Assembly (NCBI RefSeq): GCF_024586455.1
Contig: NC_065923.1
Coordinates: 49,670,264 to 49,734,263 of the forward strand
Direction: 5' to 3'
Source: Bactrocera neohumeralis
Taxonomy: Eukaryota > Arthropoda > Insecta > Diptera > Tephritidae
DNA length: 64,000 nucleotides
Under the pieces are notes generated by a model, which was not told where the DNA came from, did not search any database, and worked only from the letters and a program-made list of their open reading frames with translations. Position numbers and translations under genes: made by a program. Positions 34,501 to 40,300 of this stretch are shown one piece after another (position 1 is the stretch's first letter; the number at the start of each line of letters is the position of its first letter).

Positions 34501-35387
34501 AATATCTGAAAAAATATAATACAGCTGCAACTATATATTTATATGTTTTCTTAATTTGGAGGACCATCTCTATCCGTACATAATAACCCGGAAATCGGGG
34601 GATGCTATTCTAAAATTTACACTCGTAATATTTTTCTTATATAAACGACATTTCACAGGCACAGAGTTAAAAACCACAATAATCCAAAGGAGTTGGTAGT
34701 TAGGAAAACTTCAAACCAATTATTCTTATCCGTTGAGTTGATATCGGTAATTAAGAAGGCTCCACATTTTTTTCCTTTTCTTCCAGGGTCTCCATTTTCA
34801 AATTTGCTTTTAGGATTATATTGACTATAGGAACTTTATTAACAAATTAAATCAAAGCTACAAGCTTCCTCAGCGATTATATTATTGAACCGGAGACCAT
34901 CTTCTATCAACAATTCATTTAGATCTAGTTGGAGGTACACATTTTGTGATTACAAAGAGCATAATTTCAAACATTATGGCTAGGTTTGTAGGTTTGAAGT
35001 TGATAATAAACTTACTTTGATTGCAGCTTTACTGAGAGATATAGCTCCACGGCAACCAAGGTCTGACTCCGACTCCGACTTATAATAAGAAAGAGTGCCA
35101 TTCTTCAGAACTATATAACGTGGTTGCCAGCCATATATATAATTTGTCCATTTGCTGAGATAACCGCGGAGTTCGATACTGTTATCTAAATATTCATTAT
35201 CTGAATCATCACTTTGTGAACTAGTATCAACGGGATACGAATTACGTATCGTTCTGGAATCTAGTGACTTAGGAGGAGTCGAAGACAATGGGCCGATAGC
35301 ACTTGCTAAAGTATTCGAACTTATGATTGTTGAATAAGAGGATACTTTTGATCTTGTCTCTGATTCTGTTATTAAATTATCATCCAT
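7412..35387 (-). CDS. cert: Ceramide transfer protein (CERT), ten coding exons
   Basis: Non-vesicular carrier moving ceramide from endoplasmic reticulum to Golgi for sphingolipid synthesis. Joining exons 35387-35016, 25750-25443, 25377-25293, 25220-25072, 22310-22250, 11290-11063, 10934-10703, 10638-10436, 7752-7617 and 7539-7412 gives 1902 nt (633 aa) with every phase matching and every intron GT...AG. Residues ~71-165 are the PH domain (GYLSKWTNYIYGWQPRYIVL), expected to bind Golgi PI4P. Residues 174-195 are the serine-repeat motif (SLRRHGSAISLQS). ~205-320 are largely helical. EFFDAVE (336-342) is the FFAT-like motif that binds ER VAP proteins. ~400-633 form the START domain (WPASQRDALF; NPGGWAPAS), which holds ceramide. 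Length agrees with fly and human CERT (~600-625 aa). The start at 35387 is the only ATG before the PH domain in this exon. Untranslated exons upstream are possible. Confidence 0.95.
7617..7752 (-). CDS. cert: cert coding exon 9 (START domain, part 3)
   Basis: Encodes SKNGKCVRIFLTVILACQTL through LTCKITYCSV plus one base. It matches the CERT segment before NPGGWAP. The acceptor is attttag and the donor GTAAGT. Confidence 0.92.
8255..9250 (+). pseudogene. LINE-R copy B, 5'-truncated RT region, in cert intron 9
   Basis: Plus-strand LINE fragment. 8271-8620 encodes RIDTQHLFVDFKAAFDSTKR, KLIRLCKLTLSNTKSSVRIG and the box RQGDSLSCDFF (where RQGD/SL corresponds to the RT palm motif). 8651-8986 encodes MDKEAKQMGLMVNEGKTKYL and SLADRCYFTLSRQLRNKVLS. 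The YADD box is lost in a short deletion near 8600. Homology fades after about 9000 through frameshifts. Confidence 0.8.
9251..9860. other. cert intron 9, unassigned
   Basis: No gene or familiar repeat is recognised. A 61-codon minus-strand frame at 9536-9351 is hydrophobic but has no supporting context. Confidence 0.3.
9875..10030 (-). repeat. Repeat family B, terminal piece
   Basis: Starts aaaacaagaaaaaattttaa and continues cttcgatcgcacggaagctata, the family B outer end, followed by ggtcgatcagtttgtatggc. The same end occurs at 16103 and, inverted, near 24370 and 28770. Confidence 0.55.
10436..10638 (-). CDS. cert: cert coding exon 8 (START domain, part 2)
   Basis: Encodes TLEDCTILEKI through STEYSKQE, including HKRIWPASQRDALFW, the most conserved CERT START stretch. 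It ends in phase 0 at GTAAGT. Confidence 0.93.
10703..10934 (-). CDS. cert: cert coding exon 7 (START domain, part 1)
   Basis: Encodes IDRVCREQLHYAREG through FRNEWE plus one base. It contains the first START strands (GWQIFADEGEIKMYKREEEV; GLVMDPLKAYHSVNGVTARE). The acceptor is ttgcag and the donor GTAAGG. Confidence 0.93.
11063..11290 (-). CDS. cert: cert coding exon 6 (FFAT-like motif)
   Basis: Encodes residues 326-401, EGPHSTLPEDEFFDAVETGL to HILWPE. The acidic stretch before EFFDAVE is typical of motifs that dock on the MSP domain of VAP at the endoplasmic reticulum. Phase 0 at both ends. Confidence 0.93.
11396..11520 (+). mobile_element. Solo 5' end of an irritans-type mariner
   Basis: Begins ttgggtagtcgaaaaagtct followed by tttcgtattttgtcaatagatg, a typical mariner terminal repeat and 5' leader. 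No transposase frame follows before the family A repeat starts at 11577. Confidence 0.6.
11577..12904 (+). repeat. Repeat family A, full-length copy (about 1.3 kb)
   Basis: Opens with agtaaggaagtgctaagttc and a cattttatactc block. It closes with ggttgcaagagtataaaa. The terminal blocks are inverted copies of each other (ttttatactcttgcaac against gttgcaagagtataaaa in the better copies). Inside are conserved non-coding modules: gggcggtgccacgcccatcg; tatctcaattattactcaag; a ggacggac run; and ttttaggtgatacgtacaac. No protein is encoded. Other copies lie at 22465, 33570, 43538, 62561 and elsewhere. Confidence 0.75.
12905..13830 (+). repeat. Repeat family A, partial copy in tandem with the previous one
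   Basis: Lacks the opening and closing blocks but carries the same modules in the same order (gtgggcggtgccact, ttgatgtctctagcatatt, taacagtaccgttatatggg). It follows directly behind the full copy, in the same orientation. Confidence 0.65.
13831..15185. other. cert intron 6, mostly unassigned
   Basis: Single-copy-looking AT-rich DNA. At 14689-14715 a plus-strand ATG opens MPIKLVHGN and runs straight into gtaagtat, a strong splice donor. That could be a first exon of a nested gene or chance. I see no matching downstream exon. Confidence 0.3.
15190..15725 (+). repeat. Repeat family B copy
   Basis: Carries gaacagggtatattaagttt, gttgagctgagtcgatttag, ccgtctgcctgtctgtatat, aagatatcgttttgaaattt, tagctgccatacaaactgaa and the closing gaagggtatattagcttc. 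The same order is seen at 24090-24400, 28560-28800 and 42970-43540. Confidence 0.65.
15726..16089. other. cert intron 6, AT-rich spacer
   Basis: Nothing recognised except ATGTATAT-type simple sequence at 15780-15870 and an A-run at 16019-16030. Confidence 0.3.
16090..16400 (-). repeat. Repeat family B piece, broken by the maT insertion
   Basis: Begins aaacaagaaaaaatgttaat and cggttgcaccgaagctata, the outer end of family B, then gatcggtcagtttgtattgc and aagatatctcgaaaaaattg. The copy is cut at the TA where the maT element begins. Confidence 0.6.
16401..17714 (+). mobile_element. maT-type (DD37D) mariner-superfamily transposon, near full length
   Basis: About 1.31 kb. The left end reads cagggttctcggggtgtaac and the right end, on the other strand, cagggtccagagcactcg then aagtgtaaccaa, so the termini are imperfect inverted repeats. 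TA at 16399-16400 and at 17715-17716 is the expected target duplication. The size and the catalytic spacing fit the maT group. Confidence 0.85.
16581..17594 (+). CDS. maT-type transposase (DD37D), 5' end damaged
   Basis: Cut-and-paste transposase; long open frame covering nearly the whole protein. Helix-turn-helix part: IALYLAGKSQPSIVRK then VKKRLERNPRRSANQMAKEL and SDRSIRRILKNEL. Catalytic residues: D in FSDENFF, D in FQQDPAPSH, and D in SPDANPMDYSLW with 37 residues between the last two, hence DD37D. The C-terminus FDRLKAIVKAKGGHIEQK is typical. The frame at 16581 opens with GTG and no ATG. In the preceding frame, AKEFKRNSV upstream ends at a stop, so a small insertion (a doubled TG near 16578-16583) breaks the true N-terminus. 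The element is therefore probably inactive, though recently so. Confidence 0.88.
   Translation: MIALYLAGKSQPSIVRKRKHFNVNNVFVYRTNTRYNDTGSIAKRYGGGHQKPAMSREMVRKVKKRLERNPRRSANQMAKELKISDRSIRRILKNELKVKPYKFQKVHDLTPKQQQVRLERAKQLLRLAESGQISNNVFSDENFFPTEQFVNSQNDRVYLTDRSYENLSHQLATRRQHPPEIMIWAAVTADGRSPIVFIEPGVKVSATYYRESVLEAALKPWANKHFGRKPWTFQQDPAPSHKARVNQEWLKNNVPNFITTTQWLSNSPDANPMDYSLWAILESKVRSKKYTSREMLKKAIARECAKTPASHIRAAFDSFFDRLKAIVKAKGGHIEQK
17732..18239 (+). mobile_element. mariner deletion derivative with terminal inverted repeats
   Basis: About 508 bp. The left end (aaattgaaaggtgaatttt) and right end (aaaattcacctttcaattt) are inverted repeats. Inside, MSEFIEQRS (from about 17911) is fused straight to the second catalytic-aspartate region (DNAPSNTALVIRN, frameshifted) and PHSPDLPSCYFWLFSKL, then WHKCIAAGGDYFEGD. 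It is the same transposase type as at 66-670, with most of the middle deleted. Confidence 0.82.
18241..18680. other. cert intron 6, unassigned
   Basis: An 83-codon plus-strand frame (18396-18647) has no recognisable similarity and unremarkable codon use. I do not call it a gene. Confidence 0.3.
18757..20217 (+). mobile_element. Tc1-family transposon with double (IR/DR-like) ends
   Basis: 1461 bp between TA dinucleotides at 18755-18756 and 20218-20219. The outer 27 bases match on opposite strands at 26 positions (caactgtgttcg then aataatagcagtgg). Inner copies of the same motif lie about 200 bp inside each end: gctgtgatttaaaatagcag near 18954 and, reversed, ttgctattattaatcacagc near 19998. 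This arrangement is like the IR/DR ends of Minos, Bari and Sleeping Beauty. Confidence 0.85.
19107..19932 (+). pseudogene. Tc1-like transposase, frameshifted
   Basis: Starts MGRAKHCSKEERNLIKKML (DNA-binding domain), shifts frame near 19250-19330, and continues LWSDETKIVLF (first catalytic D) and VKINVWGCFSYYGTGPLFWI. After another shift near 19750 it reads PQDNDHKHTSRLAKNWF (second D) and PKLNPIENLWAE. The SPDLNP box is shortened to PKLNP by a small deletion, which removes the residues just before the expected DD34E glutamate region. It is inactive. Confidence 0.82.
20560..20775 (+). pseudogene. LINE-R fragments
   Basis: aaaaggagctgcctttg then SEFGIPGE (RT part), followed by AGGIRGRGIPILRWKN (C-terminal tail). 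The intervening coding region is missing, as at 4738-4945 but here with both pieces on one strand. Confidence 0.6.
20795..21150 (+). pseudogene. mariner transposase C-terminal relic
   Basis: Scattered frames keep MVLPHDQTLDSKLNCQQLDH, ATREAFEVDCPS and the tail IMKLPSKWQQ-like ETSFKMVTNYRTKCSIFD. This matches the C-terminal half of Hsmar-type mariners. Several stops and indels are present. It is old. Confidence 0.55.
21416..22149. mobile_element. piggyBac-type MITE with TTAA target duplication
   Basis: 734 bp flanked by TTAA at 21412-21415 and 22150-22153. Both ends are perfect 20-bp inverted repeats: gggggtattctggtctagaa at the left, and its complement at the right. TTAA duplication is diagnostic of the piggyBac superfamily. 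No transposase is encoded; the open frames inside (21493-21699, 21882-21694) resemble nothing. A related internal fragment (gaaactttaaacacgttttt) occurs at 27219. Confidence 0.88.
22250..22310 (-). CDS. cert: cert coding exon 5 (61 nt)
   Basis: Encodes KYKDEIEKVKRISYPGPDLE between cttacag and GTAAGT. One base completes the split arginine codon from exon 4. This small exon is isolated by introns of 2.8 kb and 11 kb. Confidence 0.9.
22465..24055 (+). repeat. Repeat family A, full-length copy (about 1.6 kb) with an insertion
   Basis: Runs from agtaagaaagggctaagttc with ttttatgctcttgcaac to caactggttgaaagagtata. It contains the full module order. About 135 bases at 23441-23575, starting gtaggtaggtaggagtgcag, interrupt the module that reads continuously at 12380-12420, so another small repeat has landed inside. 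Confidence 0.72.
24090..24400 (+). repeat. Repeat family B copy
   Basis: Modules tttttgagatatcgatctaa, cttcaagaagctgtatggag, aaattgttaagatcggacta and the end cttaagtgcagtcgaagtta acgttg...cttgttttt are in family B order. The closing block is the inverse of the opening block at 16103. Confidence 0.6.
24401..25071. other. cert intron 4, AT-rich, unassigned
   Basis: No gene recognised. Long A/T runs at 24582-24610 and 24890-24905. Confidence 0.3.
25072..25220 (-). CDS. cert: cert coding exon 4 (coiled-coil part)
   Basis: Encodes GESITFRATASGVLTTLQHC and on to the charged helix KRKLEREIERRKRSEEQN, a likely coiled coil. The acceptor is ttgtcag and the donor GTGAGT. Confidence 0.92.
25293..25377 (-). 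CDS. cert: cert coding exon 3
   Basis: Encodes R(split)YFDACVDVNKLTGKPLDLGD through IDFK, part of the middle region. It lies between aaaacag and a GTAATT donor, phase 2 in and phase 0 out. Confidence 0.9.
25443..25750 (-). CDS. cert: cert coding exon 2 (second half of PH domain, serine-repeat motif)
   Basis: Starts after ctatag with AHDTDELRFDVVV and runs to IETLQ plus two bases (residues 125-226). It closes the PH domain (WCLRAETPEDRMHWVEVLQ) and carries LRRHGSAISLQS, the phosphorylated serine-repeat region that down-regulates CERT in animals. The donor is the less usual GTTGGT. It is the only GT here that keeps the frame into exon 3. Confidence 0.92.
25751..27000. other. cert intron 1 (near exon 2), mostly unassigned
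   Basis: Single-copy-looking AT-rich sequence except for a short LINE-R fragment at 26235-26300. Confidence 0.35.
26235..26300 (+). pseudogene. LINE-R reverse transcriptase scrap
   Basis: LSTTINFVKMGKDLFGPF corresponds to LSNTKSSVRIGKDLSEPF in copy B (8435-8470). It is very short and degraded. Confidence 0.5.
27083..27457. repeat. Inverted pair of short tandem repeats (foldback-like)
   Basis: 27343-27457 holds about six imperfect units of roughly 16 bp, of the form gtcggtattttgattt. 27085-27145 holds two or three units in the opposite sense (ccgacaatcaaaatc; gacagtcaaaacaccgacaa). The two clusters flank about 200 bp that includes a scrap of the piggyBac-type MITE interior (27219-27260). Confidence 0.55.
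27725..27915 (+). pseudogene. Jockey-type LINE 3' end, 5'-truncated copy
   Basis: Closely matches 32810-32980 of the full LINE: ggtccgaccccgtcgaaaca, cacgtttcttgggcct, gttagatgac and catcccaacgggg. It is a dead-on-arrival 3' fragment, typical of LINE insertions. Confidence 0.8.
27960..28170 (-). pseudogene. Jockey-type LINE 3' end, inverted copy
   Basis: The minus strand reads CPACNESPYDTNYIFVCP from about 28158, then LTPSPFGPNPSKLHVS, corresponding to CPACNESPHDTDHLFACP at 32786-32839. A short run of gtt triplets (27962-27976) follows the coding end. It lies back to back with the plus-strand copy at 27725-27915. Confidence 0.75.
28560..28800 (+). repeat. Repeat family B copy
   Basis: Modules acgaaattttgcacacggtc, ggcatatagctgtcatacaa and the closing ttatagcttcggtgcaattg aagtttacg are present. 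Confidence 0.6.
28801..29078. other. cert intron 1, unassigned spacer
   Basis: Nothing recognised before the LINE target duplication. Confidence 0.3.
29079..29091. repeat. Target-site duplication, left copy
   Basis: aaaagaaacccca occurs here and again at 32999-33011, exactly flanking the LINE. Confidence 0.8.
29187..29839 (+). pseudogene. LINE ORF1: 2A-like peptide and tandem Cys/His fingers, one frameshift
   Basis: The first frame (from GTG 29187) reads LLRILLTRAGIESNPG at 29240-29285, the shape of a 2A-like ribosome-skipping peptide. The frame then shifts by one near 29286-29300. The second frame carries two similar fingers. The first (29303-29440) reads CVCAKR, VRCNTCNGWSHLKTCSGL, REWTTRYVAPCC. 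The second (29667-29816) reads CSVCQAVI, VKCNSCTGWCHFSTCSGL, REWSDSYVAPCC. Each has C-x2-C...C-x2-C-x3-W-x-H-x4-C...CC, resembling a PHD-type zinc finger. A Pro/Ser-rich linker joins them. The stop is TGA at 29837-29839. It is probably a nucleic-acid-binding, RNP-forming protein. Confidence 0.75.
29797..32968 (+). pseudogene. LINE ORF2: AP endonuclease and reverse transcriptase, one frameshift
   Basis: ATG 29797 overlaps the ORF1 end by 43 nt. 29797-32358 encodes 853 aa. Endonuclease motifs: LLQFNCNGLQSK, AAVQETK, LVLGDFNAHHDLWHS (about 30295-30340) and SDHLPI (about 30523). Reverse transcriptase motifs: GPDGINMLML, KPGKPANKGESYRPITLLS, HGFRKVHSTTTAL, ALDLSKAFDTVNH, GVPQGGVLSPLLF and YADDCTI (YADD at 31855-31866). 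An indel near 32275-32290 moves the rest into the next frame (32285-32968): KLQTCQNTALRTTTGCLLMS through CPACNESPHDTDHLFACP, a C-terminal Cys/His motif. Together with the loss of a few codons after NYAAPM, this disables only the C-terminal part; endonuclease and RT cores look intact. Confidence 0.9.
32999..33011. repeat. Target-site duplication, right copy
   Basis: Same 13 bases as 29079-29091, immediately after the A-rich LINE tail. Confidence 0.8.
33224..33560 (-). pseudogene. Possible MBF2/salivary-secreted-peptide-like exon remnant
   Basis: A minus-strand frame (33480-33238) reads NRNQKAEPVANVFINKWV, then VLQWSYVITKKQFRIANNSV and YPGNTYNRITSLNITRNFEE with NGTQIS. The alternating strand pattern and the ITxLxxxxNFxxNGT stretch resemble the insect MBF2 family of small secreted proteins. 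The usual closing GG...V...SQRG part is missing, the frame ends at 33238, and an upstream ATG frame (from 33551) hits a stop. I infer a decayed gene copy inside cert intron 1; the family call is tentative. Confidence 0.35.
33570..34430 (+). repeat. Repeat family A copy (about 0.86 kb)
   Basis: Opens agtaaggaagagctaggttc with cattttatactcttgaaac and closes aagcaacagagtataaaa. Shorter than the 1.3-1.6 kb copies, with internal deletion after cgcccatcgtccaattttta. Confidence 0.72.
34431..35015. other. cert intron 1 (near exon 1), unassigned
   Basis: No repeat or gene recognised. Confidence 0.3.
35016..35387 (-). CDS. cert: cert coding exon 1 (N-terminus and first half of PH domain)
   Basis: Encodes residues 1-124, from MDDNLITES to LSKAAIK, ending in phase 0 at a GTAAGT donor. 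The first 70 residues are Ser/Thr-rich and probably disordered. The ATG is preceded by caataaa, an acceptable insect context. Confidence 0.93.
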
Positions 35388-36228
35388 TTTATTGCTTGTC
35401 AAGTAGCTACGAGTTTAATGGAATTCTTATATGCTTGTATATTTATCCACGATTCACAAAATTCGATTTGGATTCAATTAGATGGTGCACACGAATGAAA
35501 ATGTATTTTAGGCAAGCATATTTTTGATATTCTTTCATCCAAAAGTTATGAATTAACCGGGATACTATATATTTAAGGCTTTGTTTAGAGCATTTATAAA
35601 AACTAATCAGACACAATAGAAATTAAAACATACGACACATGATTTACTTTAAATATCATATCATCTTGCTACTCTTTATTACTTTCTCATTCACGACATT
35701 ATTAACTACACCGTTGAGCTAATCCTTACTCGAAAACATGGTTATCACAAATTATAAAAACAAACTTCAGAACCTGCAACAATAATAATTCAGTGTTACA
35801 AAAGCAAAAAATACGTGAAACAAACTTGTTGAAACACCGGGTGCCTACGTAAGTAACAGGGTGGCAAATACACTGTGCTCCGAATACTTAAATGTGTGAA
35901 ATCTATTACAACTGCATTAGATTAATTTTTTTATTTATTTAAATTTTATTTTAATTTGTATAAATTTTGTTTAAGTTTTTAAATAAAGGGATGATTAAAA
36001 CCTATATATTTTATTTTATCTAAGCACGACACAATTTAAATTTCCTTATGCAATAACGTTTTTAAATTAATATACATTATATATGTATATGCAATGTTTA
36101 TATAAAAAAACACACACACACATTTTATCGTAGTTGAAACAGTTAAAAAATCAAATACCCACATTATTAAATTTAAGGTCTGTAATGACTGAAAATTGGT
36201 CACAAATAGAGTATTTACACATACAAGA
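35388..36228. other. cert: cert 5' flank / probable 5'UTR and promoter region
   Basis: AT-rich. It must hold cert leader sequence and probably its promoter, but no TATA or initiator can be singled out. An (AC)n run lies at 36110-36122. Confidence 0.35.
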
Positions 36229-36402
36229 ATGAGTTTTTTGACGAAACTAGCAGCAGCATTTGTGGAAATTCATCGAAAACGTCGCGTACAACTACGTGCT
36301 GTACCAACGACAACAAAGCAAAGGCTCCGTGAACTTCATGAAGTGGACGAGATGATCCGACAATCGTTATGTCCTAGATCCGCTAAATCTCCTTTAAAGT
36401 GA
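36229..36402 (+). CDS. Small hypothetical ORF (57 aa), basic
   Basis: ATG at 36229 in a reasonable context (caagaATGAG). The translation starts MSFLTKLAAAFVEIHRKRRV and continues QLRAVPTTTKQRLRELHEVDEMIRQ, then a stop. It is Arg/Lys-rich with a leucine/alanine start and mixed, gene-like codons. It lies divergently to cert, about 0.84 kb upstream. Its last few codons run into the edge of an oppositely oriented transposase fragment (36383-36763), so the original end may have been replaced, or the frame may be chance. I do not recognise the protein. Confidence 0.3.
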   Translation: MSFLTKLAAAFVEIHRKRRVQLRAVPTTTKQRLRELHEVDEMIRQSLCPRSAKSPLK

Positions 36403-36763
36403 GTTGGCACAGCCCCAATTTCTGCGCGCGATGGTGAACACACTCATTCAGCTCTTCTTTCAGCACTTCGGTACGCACTGTACGACGTCTATACGCATTT
36501 TCCAAAATTAGAATTTCCGACTCTGCTGGACGATTATGTCGACCGAATATTGGATGCAGGACGCAATGCGTCGCGTGAACCGAACGAACCGAAAGGTGTT
36601 GTCTCATTGAAAACCATTTGACATGTACCAGTTTCTTGTATTTAAAAGATCCAGTTGGTTGACCAATTGGTCTTGATATTGACATTATTGGAAAGTAGTT
36701 TTGAACAAGTTTAAGTTTCTTAATCAGTCTTGCCGCAATCGTGTTTCTTGATTTAATGAACAC
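36383..36763 (-). pseudogene. mariner-like (IS630-type) transposase N-terminal fragment
   Basis: The minus strand encodes HPIFGRHNRPAESEI, RRRTVRTEVLKEELNECVHH and RAQKLGLCQLTLKEI. It matches the helix-turn-helix part of a common insect transposase whose consensus runs IFGRHNRPS...RTVRTEEN...RRRSQQLGLC. The catalytic part of the same family occurs separately at 38245-38660 and 42690-42960. Confidence 0.65.
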
Positions 36764-37045
36764 TGATTAGGTCAAGGGTACAAGTTCCGAATAAAGCTCT
36801 ATCTAGTAAAGAAGTTTTTCTATTTTAAAAGTGTGCCAAAATTACGCATTACTCGTTTTTGCAAAGTAGATTTTTTTTAACAATATTAACGTTATTATTT
36901 GCTTTTATTATATACAAGTACACAATATGTGTATAAGAACAATAAATACTAGAGTTACATATAAATAAATATTTTATGGATATATTATAACAATAAATTA
37001 TAAATTCGACTTAGATTGATGATGAGCAAAATGCTATAAATGACT
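36764..37045. other. Downstream flank of the DM4/12 gene
   Basis: AT-rich, no feature recognised. Confidence 0.3.
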
Positions 37046-37051
37046 TTTATT
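37046..37051 (-). promoter_or_regulatory. Candidate polyadenylation signal of the DM4/12 gene
   Basis: AATAAA on the minus strand about 115 bases past the stop codon at 37167. Confidence 0.4.
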
Positions 37052-37166
37052 GAACATTACTGTAAATTATTCAATTTCCCGAAAACACAAAGGTTGCAAA
37101 AATTCTATTCACAGCTTTTTTCTATTTAAAAATATTGTGTTTAAGTTTTTTGTTTACTAGTAGTTC

Positions 37167-37305
37167 TCACATGCTAAATAACTTTTTCTTTTTTTGATGG
37201 TTTTCTGTTTGCTTCGCTGTTGAGAATTTGAATAATTTATCAGGCAGTTCTTCCTTGATAATCTCATTTTCTTGTAATTCATCATAATCGTCCGTTTGTG
37301 ATTCA
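37167..37305 (-). CDS. DM4/12 gene last coding exon
   Basis: (S)ESQTDDYDELQENEIIK then TENHQKKKKLFSM and TGA. The frame is fixed by the split serine codon from exon 4. Low-complexity acidic then basic tail. Confidence 0.85.
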
Positions 37306-40300
37306 CTGTAAAGTAAAAAAGCAAACAATGCTTTCAGTTATTCATACAATTTTTTTTCTATAGAATTATTAAATGAGAGTGTATGGTTTCATAAAACAAC
37401 GATGAAAGTGAGATTGTGGGCATTCAATTCGGAAAAATTTTCGAATAAAGATTTTAAAATCTCGTCTTAATATTAACAAATAAGGGAAATGATAATAGTT
37501 AACAAGATAACCAGCTAATTTTATAATTTCACTCTGCGTATTAATTTCGTCTTAAAAATTTGGATCTCACAGTTAATAAATGCAACTAATATTTAATGGT
37601 AAATAAAACAATTAAATAATTCCATATCGAGTGCTTGGTATATTTTTTATTTCAAGATTAAGCACATACTTCTCTCAGATACGCAGTAAGTGAGCTGAAA
37701 ATTTGGGCCGAAAACACTACTACCTTTGCAACTGCGATTCTTTGTACCAAACTACAGCCTTATATCATAATTAAGTGTTTAGTTATGGAACTTTATATGT
37801 ATGTTTTCGGTTCGTGACAGTGGTCCGATTACGAACTTTTAATTCTTTTGTATTAAGGAAGCCACGTACCAAGTTTCATCGAGATATCTCAATTATTACT
37901 CAAGTTACAGCTTCCATGGTCGGACAGATGGACAGACAGACAGTCAACCGGATTTCAACTTTTCTCGTTATAATGATCTTTTATGTATATATATGTATTA
38001 TATTATTATATATAACCCTTAATCTATCTCGCTTAGTTTTAGATGATACGTACACCGTTATATGAACAAAGCTATAATACTCTGTAGCAACGGTTGCAAG
38101 AGTACAAAAAATTAAAAAAAATAAGATGCCATTTTGTAGATCAGGAAAATTCACATTAGTTTTGCAATTTAGTAAAATGATTTTTTTCATCGTGTTATAA
38201 AAATCATAAAAAACTTTTAATGTTTAGATTCACGAAATAATACAATACAAAAAAGTCCAAGAAGATCCGACGTTTTCGAGACAAATTTTGTTCGGAGATG
38301 AGGCCCATTTCTGGCTCAATGGCTATGACAAACCAAATTGCCGCATTTGCGACGAAGAACAGCCTGAAGAGATTGAAGAGTTGCCATCCAGAAAAACAAC
38401 GGTTTTGTGTGGTTTGTGGGCCGGTGGAATCATCAGTCCATATTTCTTCAAAAATGATGGCGGTGAGAACGTAACCGTTATCGTGCCCTGATAACTGACT
38501 ATTTGATGCCTGAAATTGAAGCTCGTGATCTCGGCGACATTTTGTTAGATTTATTCAGATTTGATCGATTGACCACTAATATCGTGGGATATTATATCTT
38601 AAGTCTATGTGGACAATTCTGCTTCGATTCAGGCCTTGGAGCAAAACATAAATCGAAACCATTAAATTTGAAGTTTCTGTGATTTTTGTTGAAAAATGTG
38701 TTATTACCAGTTTATATTTGAATATTTTGAATTACTTTGTTTTTCCAACATTGTCAAAAACCATTTTTTAGCTTAAAACCCATATATCTGATATAACTGA
38801 AAATGGTCTTCACCGCTAACCTATTCGCTACAATTACCTGTATTTATCCTTTTGCGTTTCTCTAAATATACTCTTTGGACACTCTTTATAATAGGGAAAA
38901 CATTCACCGGGAGCTTTCCGACCTTCTCCAACTTCCTGTGCCCGCACATATTCCGGAATAAGTTCAGCAAATGGTGAATTAGTTGCTCTATTTAAATATA
39001 TTAATTAATTTGCAGTTAATACTGTACTTATAATTAGGTTCTATTAAATTAAGCTTACGTTAAAAACAGTTTCGTTATTTCGCCGAGTACGCCTAAGTGA
39101 TGCAGTTTCCGGGAATGAACTTCGCATATTGTACGTAGTAAACAGGCTTTTCCATTTATACCAAAAGTTCCAAGTAAATCCTCCACCACTCCATAAAGTA
39201 TTACTCTAATTAAATCAAATTATTTATTTCGGCACATATTTACTAATGTTAATCGATATATGCAACTGTGTGTTATTCTCTTATATATGTATGTACCTTT
39301 CGCCACCATGAAATGCATGTTTAAAATGTTCCGGTAGTCGCGGCAACTCTAATTTTTCTACATTTTCGGAATCCATTTTTATTTTAAAAACAGGCGTTTC
39401 CTTGTCTAAAGGCTTACTCTGTGCAGCCAAATCTCGTTTACTTTTATAATTGAGATAACGAGCCACATAGTCTCCCAGCACATGTCCTGTTGAACGACCA
39501 AACTGCCTTGTGAATACAGGTGGCAAATCACCCAAGGGATTTGATTCATCCGTTAAACCGAGTTTGTCAAAGTCAACTGAAATTTCAAAAATAAATACAA
39601 TAATTTTATGCAAAGTAAATGTGTATGCTTCAAATTCCTCCCTTGTAGTAAAGAAGATTAAGTTCAAGCGGAAGCTCACATTTAATAATATGGCATATTC
39701 AAAGAATGTAAATAATTTCAATTAATTATATCGGGAATCTCTGAAAAAAAATCATCAAAAATAAGTGATCAGGATGGTAAAACGTGTTGAAATCCGTGTA
39801 ACTATCTGTCTGTTCGTCTGTGCTAGCAATAACTTGAGATTGAGATATACCAAAGAAGCTTGGTGCACGTGTTTCTTGAAAAAGGCGTGGACGTTGCCCG
39901 CCCTCTAAGAGGTTTAATATTCATATCTCCCAAACCATTCAAGCTATAATAACGAAAATCCCTTAACCATCCCTAAAGAATCTGTACAAAGGGATGAAAT
40001 CACATGATAACCTCCTCCACTCTCCATATAACGGTACTGTTAAAAACTATTAAAAGCACGATAGTAAATAAATACGTCAGAGACAATAAATTTTTCACCC
40101 GAAATAGTATGAAAAGGCTCTATAGGACCCTGGGTCAAAGTAAGACGATGGTCGTGGTACCACCCACGTTCAGGTGAAAAGCCATATCTCAGGGCATACA
40201 AGCGACAACTTTGCATTTATTTGTTGTTCATGGGATCAGAGTCCCATACTTTTGAACACTGATTCTTATGTAAAATTGAACGAGGAATCGAATGAAAAAG

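Noticed and set aside
35388..35402. Earlier start for cert (frame open to 35402)
   Set aside because: The codon there is TTG; the first ATG is at 35387.
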